A stretch of 64,000 nucleotides of DNA, taken from the NCBI GenBank assembly GCA_024703855.1, contig CP087965.1, forward strand, positions 3,836,001 through 3,900,000, in the 5' to 3' direction. The notes below the pieces were generated by a model that was not told where the DNA came from, did not search any database, and saw only the letters and a list, made by a program, of their open reading frames with translations. A program made the position numbers and the translations under genes. This document shows, piece by piece, positions 27,783 through 36,510 of the stretch. Position 1 is the first letter of the stretch. Every line of letters begins with the position of its first letter. The stretch comes from Polaromonas sp. P2-4. Lineage in GTDB: Bacteria > Pseudomonadota > Gammaproteobacteria > Burkholderiales > Burkholderiaceae_C.

Positions 27783-28759
27783 ATGCGATTGTTCAACCGG
27801 CCTTGGGCGGGCCACGCGGCGCACAGCTGTCGCCCGAGCACGCGCGCTGGTGCTGCGCCTGGCCGTGCTGTGTGTGTTGGGGCTGGCACTGACCCTGGCC
27901 AGCCCGGCCTTTCTCACGCCGGGCAACCTGCTCAACGTGCTGCGCCAGGCCAGCCTGATGTTCCTGATCGCTTCCGGCCTGACGCTGGTCATTTTGTGCG
28001 GCGGCCTCGATCTGTCGATTGGTGCCAACGTGGCGCTGTCGGCCTGCCTGGCCGGCACGGTGATCAAGGGCACGGGCTCGGTGATGCTGGGCTGCGCGGT
28101 CGGCGCCGGTTGCGGCCTGGCGATCGGTGTGCTCAACGGCCTGATGGTCACCGCGCTGCGCATTCCACCGTTCATCGCGACCTACGGCATGTTGTGGATA
28201 TTGCACGGCGTGACCTACTGGTTCATGAACGGTGAAACCATTCACGGCTTCCCGCCCGGGTTCCGCGCTGGGCAGCGGTTATTTCGGCGGGGTGCCGCTG
28301 CCGGTTTACCTGATGCTTTCGGTGCTGCTGGCCGGCACGGTGCTGATGCAGTACACGACCTGGGGCCAGGAGGTGTACGCCACCGGCGCCAACACCGAGT
28401 CGGCCGAGCTGTCCGGCGTGCCGGTCTTCACGCGCCGCCTCACCGTTTATGCCGCGAGCGGCCTGATGGGCGGGCTGGCCTCGCTGGTGTTCCTGGCGCG
28501 GCTCAACTCGGCCGAAGGCGACATGGGTGAATCGCTGACCCTGCAAGCCATTGCGGCCGTGCTGATCGGCGGAACCTCGCTGTTTGGCGGTACCGGCACC
28601 CTGGTCGGCACCCTGATCGGCGGGCTGATTCTGACCGTTGTGCTCAACGGCATGAACCTGCTAGGCGTCAGCGCCAACTGGCAGCCGCTGATCACGGGCG
28701 TGATCGTGATTCTTTCCGTGCTCTCGGACGCCCTGGCGCGCAAGCGCCGCGGCGCCTGA
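27779..28759 (+). CDS. Ribose-type ABC transporter permease, two frameshifts
   Basis: A second RbsC-type permease (about 325 aa). The ATG overlaps the previous stop. Conserved segments are SPAFLTPGNLLNVLRQASLM, LCGGLDLSIGANVALSACLA, IPPFIATYGMLWILHGVTYW and GLILTVVLNGMNLLGVSANW. Frame breaks near 27835 (N-terminal tail) and near 28265 (GFPPGFRA then SGYFGGVPLPVY). It forms a heterodimer with the preceding permease. Confidence 0.9.
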
Positions 28760-28788
28760 GATTTTTTTATTCCAACAGGAGACACAGC

Positions 28789-29771
28789 ATGAATTTCAAG
28801 ACAACGCTGAAAGGCGCATCAGTTGCTATTGGTTTGATAGCTACTTGCGCAATATCCACGGGGGCTATGGCCCAATCCGGCGAAAAAATTGCGGTGTTCA
28901 CCAAGAACCAGACCAACCCCTTCTTCCAGGTCGTTCGCCTCGGTGCCGACAGCGCCGCCAGGCAGATGGGCGCGGTGGTGACGCACTATGTGCCGACCAA
29001 GCCGGACAGTATTCCCGAGCAGCTGTCGCAGGTCGACGACGTGGTCATCAAGAAGCCCAACGCCATCGTCTTCACGCCGGTCGATTACAAGGCCATGGGC
29101 GCGGGCGTGCTGAAGATGAATGCGGCCGGCATTCCGGTGGTCAACATCACCGACCGCTCCGAGGCCGGCAAGTTTGTCTCCTTCGTCGGCGCCAGCGACT
29201 ATGAACTTGCGCTGGTCACTGCTGCGCTACCTGTTCAAGAGCCTGGGCGGCAAGGGTAATGTGATCATCCTTGACGGCGTCAAGGGCTCCATCGTCTCGG
29301 CGGACCGTGCACGCGGCTTTGCCGACGCGATGAAGGAATTCCCGCAGGTCAAGCTGCTGGCCTCGCAACCCGCCAACTTCCAGCGCCTGCAAGGCCTGCA
29401 GGTCACGGAGAACCTGATGCAGACCCACGCGCAGATCGACGGCGTGCTGGCCGCCAATGACGCGATGGCGGCGGGTGCGATCGAAGCACTCGAAGGCGCG
29501 AATCGCAAGGCGCTGGTGGTGGGCATCAACGGCACCAAGGAAGCAGTCGATGCGATCAAGGCCGGCAAGATGCTGGCCAGCGGCGACTACAACGGTTTCC
29601 TGCAGGGCTGCGTCGGCACCATGGCGGCGATCCGCGAGTTGCGCAAGCTGCCGGTGCCCAAGGAAGTGGTGTTCAAGGCGGCAGTGATCGACAAGAGCAA
29701 CTACCAGGCCGCCGACATGCCCCGCCGACAAGCGCAGCTGTCCGGCGTGGGACGAGGCCATCAAGGGTTGA
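28789..29771 (+). CDS. Sugar/solute ABC transporter periplasmic binding protein, two frameshifts
   Basis: A Peripla_BP_4 family receptor (RbsB-like, about 327 aa). The mature region has EKIAVFTKNQTNPFFQVVRL, VDDVVIKKPNAIVFTPVDYK, IPVVNITDRSEAGKFVSFVG and LAANDAMAAGAIEALEG. Frame breaks near 29222 (ELALVTAALRYLFK) and near 29722, where an extra C hides the ending DKRSCPAWDEAIKG at 29771. The signal peptide VAIGLIATCAISTGAMAQ is encoded by a dispersed palindromic element. It delivers the ligand to the two permeases; given the neighbours an aromatic or sugar-like solute is possible. Confidence 0.92.
28825..28875. repeat. Dispersed palindromic element, copy 6, forming a signal peptide
   Basis: GCTATTGGTTTGATAGC (28825-28841), then TACTTGCGC and the GGGGGCTATGGCCC arm end; a near-complete match to the family consensus, read as A-I-G-L-I-A and then the rest of the signal peptide through the AMAQ cleavage site. 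Confidence 0.85.
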
Positions 29772-29773
29772 AC

Positions 29774-30079
29774 ATGATTTATGTCCTGACCCTGATCGAC
29801 AAACCCGACAGCCTGCCGCTGCGTCAGCGCATGCGGCCCGAACACAAGGCTTACCTGGGGGCCATGGCTGACCGCATCGCCTTTGCCGGGCCACTCACGT
29901 CCGACGACGGCCAGACCATGATCGGCAGCCTGTTGGCCATTGATTTCGAATCGCGTGACGCGGCGCATGCCTGGCTGGCCAGCGAGCCGTTCACCAGGGC
30001 TGGCCTGTACGCCACTACCAGCGTTCATGCCTTTGTGAACCTGTGGCCGCAAAAGGCCGGGTTTGCACCGGCGGCATAA
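29774..30079 (+). CDS. YciI family protein
   Basis: A 101-aa protein of the YciI/YCII fold, related to muconolactone-type small ferredoxin-fold enzymes. The family pattern is YVLTLIDKPDSLPLRQRMRP, EHKAYLGAMADRIAFAGPL, and the C-terminal EPFTRAGLYATTSVHAF. The His in the REH/PEH position is conserved. It begins 2 bp after the binding protein and is part of the same operon. YciI-like proteins are found in aromatic degradation clusters, where they may act as small dehydrochlorinases or isomerases; the activity is not proven. Confidence 0.85.
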   Translation: MIYVLTLIDKPDSLPLRQRMRPEHKAYLGAMADRIAFAGPLTSDDGQTMIGSLLAIDFESRDAAHAWLASEPFTRAGLYATTSVHAFVNLWPQKAGFAPAA

Positions 30080-30101
30080 GCAGAGAAGCGAGGAGAGCGC
30101 A

Positions 30102-30403
30102 TTGATCAAACATATCGTGATGTGGAACGTCCGCGGCGATACGCCGGCGGAAAAAGTCCAGGACATAGCGCTGCTCACGCGCAGCTTGAGTCGCTGCGCG
30201 GGCGCATTCCGGGGCTGCTGCACCTTGAGGTGGGTGTCGATTCCAGTGGCATCGACTACGCCTGCGATGTGGTGCTGTATTCGGAGTTCGAGACGCAGGC
30301 TGCGCTCGATGCCTATGCGTCGCATCCCGAGCATTTGCGGGTCAAGCAGGCCCTGGGCGACATGCGGGTGGCGCGCTACCAGGTGGACTACGCCGCGGCC
30401 TGA
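30102..30403 (+). CDS. Dabb family (stress-responsive alpha/beta barrel) protein, one frameshift
   Basis: A small protein of about 100 aa. The N-terminus IKHIVMWNVRGDTPAEKVQD and, in the next frame, LESLRGRIPGLLHLEVGVDS and YASHPEHLRVKQALGDM show the Dabb fold. The start is a TTG with a GAGGAGAG site upstream. The frame changes near 30160. It is the last but one gene of the ABC/YciI unit. Dabb proteins form dimers and some catalyse small cyclisation or lactone reactions; the role here is unknown. Confidence 0.82.
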
Positions 30404-30433
30404 GGATTAAAAATTGAATCGGAGAAACCAGAA

Positions 30434-30976
30434 ATGAAAGTACTTGGAATTTCGGGCAGCCTGCGCAAAGGCTCCTACAACACCCTGGCGTTGCGCGCCG
30501 CCCAGAAGCTGGTGCCGCAGGGCATAAGCATGGAGATCGCCGACATCTCGCAGGTGCCGATGTACAACGACGACGTGCGGACCGCCGGCGTGCCCGAAGC
30601 GGTCCAGGTGCTCAGGGAGCAAGTCCGCCTGGCGGATGCGGTGCTGCTGGTCACGCCGGAATACAACTTCTCGATTCCGGGCGTGCTGAAAAATACACTG
30701 GACTGGCTGTCACGCCCGCCCGAGCCGCCTTTTGAAGGCAAGCCCGTGGCCATCATGGGGGCCAGCCCGGGCGTCGTGGGCACGGCACGCGTGCAGTACC
30801 ACCTGCGGCAGGTGCTGGTGTTCATGAACACATTTACCGTGAACAAGCCTGAGGTCTTCATCAACCAGGCACCAGGCAAGTTCGGACCGGACGGCGAGCT
30901 GACCGACGAACCCACCGCGCAGATCATCACGCAGTTGCTGGTGTCGCTGCAAGAGCTCAAACAACGCGTCGCTTGA
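30434..30976 (+). CDS. NADPH-dependent FMN reductase (chromate/quinone reductase type)
   Basis: An intact 180-aa flavodoxin-like flavoprotein. The FMN phosphate loop is ISGSLRKGSYNTLALRAA, the second motif TPEYNFSIPGVLKNTLDWLS, and MGASPGVVGTARVQYHLRQV follows, typical of the NAD(P)H:quinone/azo/chromate reductases (ChrR/ArsH-like). An AGAAACC site precedes the ATG. It may protect against quinones such as oxidised hydroxyquinol made in this pathway (inference) or supply reduced flavin to a monooxygenase. Confidence 0.92.
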   Translation: MKVLGISGSLRKGSYNTLALRAAQKLVPQGISMEIADISQVPMYNDDVRTAGVPEAVQVLREQVRLADAVLLVTPEYNFSIPGVLKNTLDWLSRPPEPPFEGKPVAIMGASPGVVGTARVQYHLRQVLVFMNTFTVNKPEVFINQAPGKFGPDGELTDEPTAQIITQLLVSLQELKQRVA

Positions 30977-31008
30977 GGCGACAGTAGAGGGACAGTAGCG
31001 GCTTTTTC

Positions 31009-31356
31009 TTGAGCCCGCCCTTGATCATCGACTGGCATTTCTACGCCGTCGCCATTCCCGCCGTGCTGCTGCTGGGCATCAGCAAAAGCGGTTTTGGCGC
31101 GGGCTTTGGCTCGCTGGCCGTGCCGGTCGGCTTTCTTTTTGTGATCAACCTCTCCAAGTGGATTCCCTACGCCTGGCTGGGTCTGCTCGACTTGCGCAAC
31201 ATGGCCACTTCGCTGGTGCTGCTGCCGCTGGCACCGGTCGGTGTGTGGATGGGCGTGCGCATGGCCAGGCGCATCAGCCCGGTCTGGTTTTACCGCGTGC
31301 TGTATATCGGCATGTTGCTCACCGGCATCAAGCTGCTGTGGGATGCCACGCGCTAA
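31009..31356 (+). pseudogene. Internally deleted second copy of the TauE/SafE exporter gene
   Basis: The first ~30 codons (AVAIPAVLLLGISKSGFGAG) and the last ~73 codons (VINLSKWIPYAWLGLLDLRN onward) match the gene at 14775-15528 almost base for base, but about 407 bp between them are missing. The product would be 115 aa with two family ends and no central signature. The start codon would be a TTG. Comparison at the junction shows five Ts here versus four in the long copy. It is probably non-functional; it could also be an assembly chimera, although the flanking sequence differs. Confidence 0.8.
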
Positions 31357-31366
31357 AGCCTCTATT

Positions 31367-31417
31367 GCTACTAAATAGATAGCTGTTTGCGCCCGTATTG
31401 ATTGGGCTAGAGCCCCA
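31367..31417. repeat. Dispersed palindromic element, copy 7 (intergenic, closest to consensus)
   Basis: GCTACTAAATAGATAGC (31367-31383), then TGTTTGCGCCCGTATTGATT and GGGCTAGAGCCCC. It lies between the TauE copy and the 3' end of the kefB-like gene. Confidence 0.88.
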
Positions 31418-31430
31418 TTTGACCAATATT

Positions 31431-33255
31431 TCAGTCGTGCCAGCCCTTGGGCCGGCGCTGCGCCAGCAGTTCGCGTTCCTGCGCCATCTGTTCTTCCAGC
31501 TGCAGGCGTCCCTGCGTGGCCACGGCGATGAGCTTGGTGCGGTCTTTGCGGTGCGGGTACATCTGCTCGAACAACTCAAGGTTGTGCTGGCGAAAGCGCA
31601 TGGCGCTTTGGCGGGCTTCGTGCGGGGGTTGGCCCAGCAGCTCGAGCACGGTGCGGGCGCTGCGCAGGCTGGACTCGAACACCTCGCGCTCGACGCGCAT
31701 CACGCCGCTGTCGCGCAGCGTTCCAGTGCGTCACGTCGCGGGCGCGCGCCACGATTTGCAGTTGCGGAAAGTGCTCGTTCACCATGTCCACAATTTTCAG
31801 CGACTGATCCATGTCGTCCACCGACAGCACCAAAATCTTGGCGTTGGCGGCACCGGCTGTGCGCAGCAGGTCCAGCCGCGTTGCATCGCCGTAAAACACC
31901 CGGAGGCCGAAGGCGCGCACGGTTTCCACCATGTCGGCGTCGTGCTCCAGCACCGTGGCCCCAATGCCTTGCGCCAGCAGCATGCGGCCGACGATCTGAC
32001 CGTAGCGGCCAAAACCGGCAACGATGATGGGCGCGGCCTGCTGCTCGGAGATTTCTTCGAGCTGGGGCGTGTTGCAGTTGGCATAACGCGGCAGCAGCAG
32101 CTTGTCGATGGCCACCAGCAGCAGCGGGCTGACCAGCATCGACAGCGCCACCGCACCGATCAGCAGCGAGGCGGTTTCGGGTGCAAACACCCGCGCACCG
32201 GCAGCGGCCTGAAACACCACAAAGGCAAATTCACCGCCTTGTGCCAGCAGCAGTGCAAACACCGGGCGCTCCTGGTAGGGCAGCTTCATGAGGGTGGCCA
32301 GGCCGTAAATCACCGCGAGCTTCAGGCCCAGAAACCCCAGCAAAATGGCGGCCATCAGGCCCGGCGACTTCATCAGCACGCCAAAGTCAATGCTCATGCC
32401 GACGGCGATAAAAAACAGGCCCAGCAGCAAGCCTTTAAAGGGCTGAATATCGGTTTCCAGCTCACGCCGGTATTCGCTTTCGGCCAGCAGCACGCCGGCC
32501 AAAAAGCGCCCAGCGCCATCGACAGGCCCACCAGCTGCATCAGCGCGGCAATGCCGACCACCAGCAGCAGCGATGCGGCGGTGAAGATTTCTGGCGTGCC
32601 GCTGTTGGCAATCCAGCGCAGCAGCGGGCGCAATAGCAAGCGGCCGCCGAGAATGATGCCGCCGATAACGGCTATGATTTTGATAGCCTCAAATGCCCTG
32701 TTTGTATGGGCTACTGCCTCATTTTCACCAGAAATAGCACCCAACAACGGCAGCAGCGCCAGAATCGGAATGGCCGCCACGTCCTGAAACAGCAGAATAG
32801 AAAACCCGGCCTGTCCACTGGACGTGGGCATCAGGTTGCGCTCGCCCATGGTTTGCAGCGCGATGGCGGTGGACGACAGCGCCAGGCCCAGGCCGGCCAC
32901 CAGCGCGATCTGCCAGCCCACGCCAAACGCCATGGCCGCGCCGGTCAGCAGGGCGGCGCAGCCCAGCACCTGGGCGCTGCCCCAGCCAAAGATGGGCCGG
33001 CGCAAATTCCACAGCCGCTTGGGCTCCAGCTCCAGGCCGACGAGGAACAGCATCAACACCACGCCAAATTCGGCGAAATGAAGAATGTCCTGCACATTGG
33101 TGACCAGGCCCAAGCCCCAGGGGCCAATGCCAATGCCGGCGGCCAGGTAGCCGATGATGGAGCCCAGGCCGAGTTTTTTGGCCAGCGGCACCTGCCACGA
33201 CGGCAGCTGAAAGGTAAATAAAGCTGTTGGTTAGCCAGGCGGGGGCGTGTTCCAT
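31431..33255 (-). CDS. Monovalent cation:proton antiporter-2 (KefB/KefC type), three frameshifts
   Basis: A CPA2 K+/H+ antiporter of about 605 aa: twelve or so TM segments (VPLAKKLGLGSIIGYLAAGI, FAEFGVVLMLFLVGLELEPK, GLALSSTAIALQTMGERNL) followed by a RCK/TrkA-N domain (PIIVAGFGRYGQIVGRMLLA, then VLEHDADMVETVRAFG) and a C-terminal tail. Frame breaks lie near 33195 (after LSAAVV), near 32500 (GAF then LAGVLLAESEYRRELE), and near 31725 (THWNA then LRDSGVMRVE). A dispersed element is in frame in a TM-loop region (NRAFEAIKIIAVIG). A KefF-like ancillary gene lies just upstream. Confidence 0.9.
32671..32720. repeat. Dispersed palindromic element, copy 8, in frame inside the kefB-like gene
   Basis: GCTATGATTTTGATAGC (32671-32687) with arm on the + strand to about 32720 (GGGCTACTGCC). 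On the gene's strand it reads EAVAHTNRAFEAIKIIA, lying between two transmembrane segments. Confidence 0.8.
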
Positions 33256-33283
33256 AAATGTATTTCTGTCAATGCATGGAGCT

Positions 33284-33379
33284 GTCATTCCCAAGGAAAG
33301 GGAATCCAGTGCGGCATCAACCAAGGTATCAGCCATCAGTGCTTAAGCATCTCTGGATTCCCGCCTGCGCGGGAATGAC
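33284..33379. repeat. Dispersed inverted repeat (GTCATTCCC...GGGAATGAC)
   Basis: Two arms, each itself a hairpin: GTCATTCCCAAGGAAAGGGA at the left and TTCCCGCCTGCGCGGGAATG at the right, with CCAG/CTGG inside. This sort of repeat is common in betaproteobacterial intergenic regions. It sits between the kefB-like start and the kefF-like stop. Confidence 0.75.
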
Positions 33380-33402
33380 GAATTTACAAAATCGCGTCTG
33401 AG

Positions 33403-34079
33403 CTAATCTGTGTCCTGATGTTCAACCGGCCGGTCTGTCATGGGCACCATGCAAGCCGGGCATGGCCCCAGCTCGTCGAGTTCGGGCCATGCGGGGTAGC
33501 TTTGCAGGCGCTGGCTAAAGGTTTCGACATGTTGGGTGACGGCTTCCTTGCCGACGCGGTGCGCGCCGTGCAGCACCAGCGGGGGCAAAAACCGCATGCC
33601 GCACACCACGAAGCTCTGTTCGTAAGCGGGCAAAAAGGCATCGAAAAAAATAGCGGTTGTAGCCCTGCGGGTGGTAAGACGTTTCGGGGCCGCCTGTGGT
33701 GGCGACCAGCCACACATCCTTGCCTTGCAGTGCTCTCCCTCGTCCGTTCTCGCCTTCGCCGTAAGCCCAGCCATAGGTCAGCACGTCATCCAGCCAGAGC
33801 TTTTGCAGCGCAGGCATGGAATACCACTGAATCGGGTGCAGCAGCACCACCAGTTGCGCCCGGGCCAGCGCAGCCTGCTCGCGCGGCACGTCAATCGCGT
33901 AATCCGGGTAGCTCGAATAAAGGTCTTGCACTTGCACCCTGCGGCAGCGCCTGCGCGGTCTGCATCAGCGGCCGGTTGACCCGCGATTCGCGCCAGGTGG
34001 GGTGGGCAGCAATCACGTAGATATCTGTGTCTGCGGCTTTATCGGTGGTTTTACGGGCAGTTATGAGGTCGGAGTCCAT
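33403..34079 (-). CDS. NAD(P)H-dependent quinone oxidoreductase, KefF-like, two frameshifts
   Basis: A flavodoxin-fold protein of about 225 aa. The start region is DIYVIAAHPTWRESRVN; then LYSSYPDYAIDVPREQAALA, the FMN/NADPH motif LHPIQWYSMPALQKLWLDDV and LVATTGGPETSYHPQGYNRY. Frame breaks lie near 33930 and near 33650. Start at 34079 chosen from an ATG that follows the MITE region. KefF binds KefC/KefB antiporters and stimulates them; adjacency to the kefB-like gene supports this role. Confidence 0.87.
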
Positions 34080-34103
34080 GCCGTTACCATAGCGGAAAAC
34101 TAA

Positions 34104-34263
34104 GGAAGCTCTGCATAACTCTCCGCGAGTTCGTGTAGTTCGGTTCGGGATGGGCTGCAAGGCGCGTTTTGCAGCCAATAGCCCGGCTATTGGCAAGAAA
34201 TGCAACGCCGCAGACCGCCCGAATCCGGGCTATCACGGACCGCGGGGGTTATGTAGAGCTTCC
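34104..34263. mobile_element. 160-bp MITE with 16-bp terminal inverted repeats and CTAA target duplication
   Basis: Left end GGAAGCTCTGCATAAC (34104-34119), right end GTTATGTAGAGCTTCC (34248-34263): 15 of 16 bases complementary. Both ends are bounded by CTAA (34100-34103 and 34264-34267), a direct repeat of 4 bp of the YTAR type made by IS5-group transposases. No transposase is coded. It lies just upstream of the parA-like gene, 42 bp from its start, and could supply or disturb its promoter. Confidence 0.82.
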
Positions 34264-34305
34264 CTAAGCCAGAACAGCAAAGATCCAGCAGCAGAGGAGA
34301 TTCGT

Positions 34306-34922
34306 ATGCCCGTGGTTGTGATTGCCAATCCGAAGGGGGGCGTCGGTAAATCGACGTTGGCCACCAACGTTGCCGGCTACTATGCCAGCCAGGGCCATGC
34401 CGTCATGCTGGGCGATGCGGACAGGCAGCAGTCCTCACGGCTGTGGCTGGGCTTGCGCTCACCGGCCACCCGACCCATTGCAACCTGGGATGTGAGCGCC
34501 GACCTGATTGTCAAACCGCCCCGAGGCACGACCCATGTGGTGCTGGACACGCCCGCTGGCCTGCACGGCTGGCGCTTTAACGATGTTCTCAAACTGGCCG
34601 ACAAAGTGATCGTACCGCTGCAGCCCAGTGTGTTCGATATTTTTGCCACGCGCACCTTTCTCGATCAACTGGCCGAGCACCGCCATGCCGGCAAGTTGCA
34701 GGTGGGCATTGTGGGCATGCGGGTGGATTCGCGCACGATTGCGGCCGACAAGCTGCGTGAGTTTGTGGACAGCCTTGGCCTACCCGTGCTGGGCTATGTG
34801 CGCGACACGCAAAACTACATCCACCTGGCGGCGCGCGGCCTGACGCTGTTTGACGTGGCGCCCAGCCGGGTTGAAAAGACCTGGAGCAGTGGCAGGCCCT
34901 CTGCAAGTGGCTGGACGCATGA
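34306..34922 (+). CDS. ParA family ATPase, one frameshift near the 3' end
   Basis: A ParA/MinD-like P-loop ATPase of about 205 aa. Deviant Walker A VIANPKGGVGKSTLATNVAG, switch region HVVLDTPAGLHG, VIVPLQPSVFDIFATRTFLD, and VGMRVDSRTIAADKLREF. There is no partner parB in view, so it is not a standard partition operon; many lone ParA-like proteins position other cargo. One G is missing near 34875; the proper ending is EQWQALCKWLDA at 34922. The start has a GAGGAGA site. MaoC follows. Confidence 0.85.
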
Positions 34923-34991
34923 CGCGGATAAACGGCCTGGCTTGTCGCTGATTCGACAAGCCGGCTTTGTGCATGCGGCTAAAGTCGGCGC

Positions 34992-35448
34992 ATGAAGACT
35001 TTTCAAACCATCGCCGAGCTGGCCGCCTGCACCGGCCAGGAAGTCGCTGTCAGCGACTGGATCACCATCACACAGCAACAGGTCAATTTGTTTGCCGATG
35101 CCACGGGCGACCACCAGTGGATTCATGTGGACCCTGAAAAAGCCCGTACGGGTCCGTTTGGCGGGGCCGATTGCGCATGGTTTTTTGACCTTGTCGCTGT
35201 TTCCGAAATTTTTTGAGTCGTCGTTTGAGATCACCGGTTCACGCATGGGCGTGAACTACGGCCTGAATAAAGTGCGCTTCACGGCACCCGTGCCCGTGGG
35301 CAGCCGCCTGCGCGCCCGCATGAAGCTGCTGGCCGCCGAGCCGATTGACAACGCGGGCGTGCAAATGACCTGGGAGGTGACGGTGGAGCGCGAAGGCTCG
35401 GCCAAGCCGGTGTGCGTGGCCGAATCGCTGGTGCGGCGCTACCCCTGA
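34992..35448 (+). CDS. MaoC family dehydratase, one frameshift
   Basis: A single hot-dog-fold hydratase of about 150 aa. Family motif [20 protein letters not shown] (with the catalytic Asp and His) and, in the second frame, [36 protein letters not shown]. One base is lost near 35163. It starts 69 bp after the corrected parA stop. MaoC proteins hydrate 2-enoyl-CoA; the chain is unknown. Confidence 0.88.
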
Positions 35449-35462
35449 GCCGGGTTGGCGCT

Positions 35463-35777
35463 TTAAATACGCGCCAATTGGCTGGCCGGCACCCAGCCTT
35501 CAAAGACATTGATCAGGCTGTTGATGCGTTCGGCGGCTTCGGTCTGGTTGTGCTCTTGCGCAACGCACTGGTGCAGGTCGCTGCGCAACAGCCACAGGTC
35601 GGCCGGGGTCCGGGCGATGTTGATCTGGTAGATGACGCGCTGGGTGCGCATGTCTTTGCAGTCATGCAAGACCGTCTGCAGGCTGTGCCGGATTTGCTCG
35701 ATCGGTAACCGGTGATGAGTCTGGCCTGATTTGGAAGACCTGGGGGCTGAAACGCCAAAAATACGCCGGATGACCAT
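35463..35777 (-). CDS. Hypothetical protein
   Basis: A 104-aa protein, MVIRRIFGVSAPRSS onward, with a helical C-terminal part (LHDCKDMRTQRVIYQINIAR, SDLHQCVAQEHNQTEAAERI). I recognise no named family. The reading frame is open up to 35945, but the extended N-terminus is basic and unstructured; ATG 35777 with an AGGAA site upstream is the best start. It converges with the maoC gene (15-bp gap) and lies downstream of trmL. Confidence 0.6.
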   Translation of the reverse strand: MVIRRIFGVSAPRSSKSGQTHHRLPIEQIRHSLQTVLHDCKDMRTQRVIYQINIARTPADLWLLRSDLHQCVAQEHNQTEAAERINSLINVFEGWVPASQLARI

Positions 35778-35987
35778 GTTCACTTTGTGTTCCTGCCAGT
35801 CTTTTGAACTGGAGGGGTTGGAGGAAGTTACGCCGGACCAGCCGGGTAAAGGCATCCATTTGCGTCGAAGGTAGTGAATATAGGGTTTTCCCTGAGTTTT
35901 GACAAGAAAACCGAGTCGCAACGGGGATTGTTTGCGCACTAACAACAGCTGCGGCCGGGTAACTCGGGGCCGATGAGTCGGGGCCTG

Positions 35988-36476
35988 TCAGGCGGTTTTG
36001 GGCAAGCTGGAGGCTCCGCCAAAGCCGTTTTGCCGCCAGGCCTCAAAGACCGTGACGGCCACGGTATTGGACAGGTTGAGGCTGCGCTGGCCTGGCTGCA
36101 TGGGTACCTTCAAGCGCTGGGCCGCCGGGAAGGATTCCCTCACCTCGGGTGCCAGGCCCCGGGTCTCAGCGCCAAACACCAGCCAGTCACCGGGCAGAAA
36201 GCGCATGTCGTACAGGCTGTTGGCGCCTTGCGTCGTCATCGCAAAGAGTCGATCGGGCGGCGGCTGCTGGCTCTGCAGCAGTGCTTGCCAGCTGGCATGA
36301 CGCAGCACCTGGGCGTACTCGTGGTAGTCCAGCCCGGCGCGCCGCATGTGCTTGTCCTCCATCGAAAAGCCCAGCGGCTCCACCAGATGCAGGCGGCAGC
36401 CGGTGTTGGCGGCCAAGCGGATCACATTGCCGGTATTGGGCGGAATTTCGGGTTCTACGAGCACGATATTGAACAT
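35988..36476 (-). CDS. trmL: tRNA (cytidine(34)-2'-O)-methyltransferase
   Basis: An intact 162-aa SPOUT-class enzyme that methylates the wobble ribose of tRNA-Leu. Motifs: LVEPEIPPNTGNVIRLAANT, LHLVEPLGFSMEDKHMRRAG, LDYHEY, and the knot region LVFGAETRGLAPEV, VPMQPGQRSLNLSNTVAV. It follows comF by 34 bp on the same strand and may be co-transcribed with it. Confidence 0.95.
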   Translation of the reverse strand: MFNIVLVEPEIPPNTGNVIRLAANTGCRLHLVEPLGFSMEDKHMRRAGLDYHEYAQVLRHASWQALLQSQQPPPDRLFAMTTQGANSLYDMRFLPGDWLVFGAETRGLAPEVRESFPAAQRLKVPMQPGQRSLNLSNTVAVTVFEAWRQNGFGGASSLPKTA

Positions 36477-36510
36477 GGAGCCAATCAGAGGAGATCAAAG
36501 CCTCCGGATT

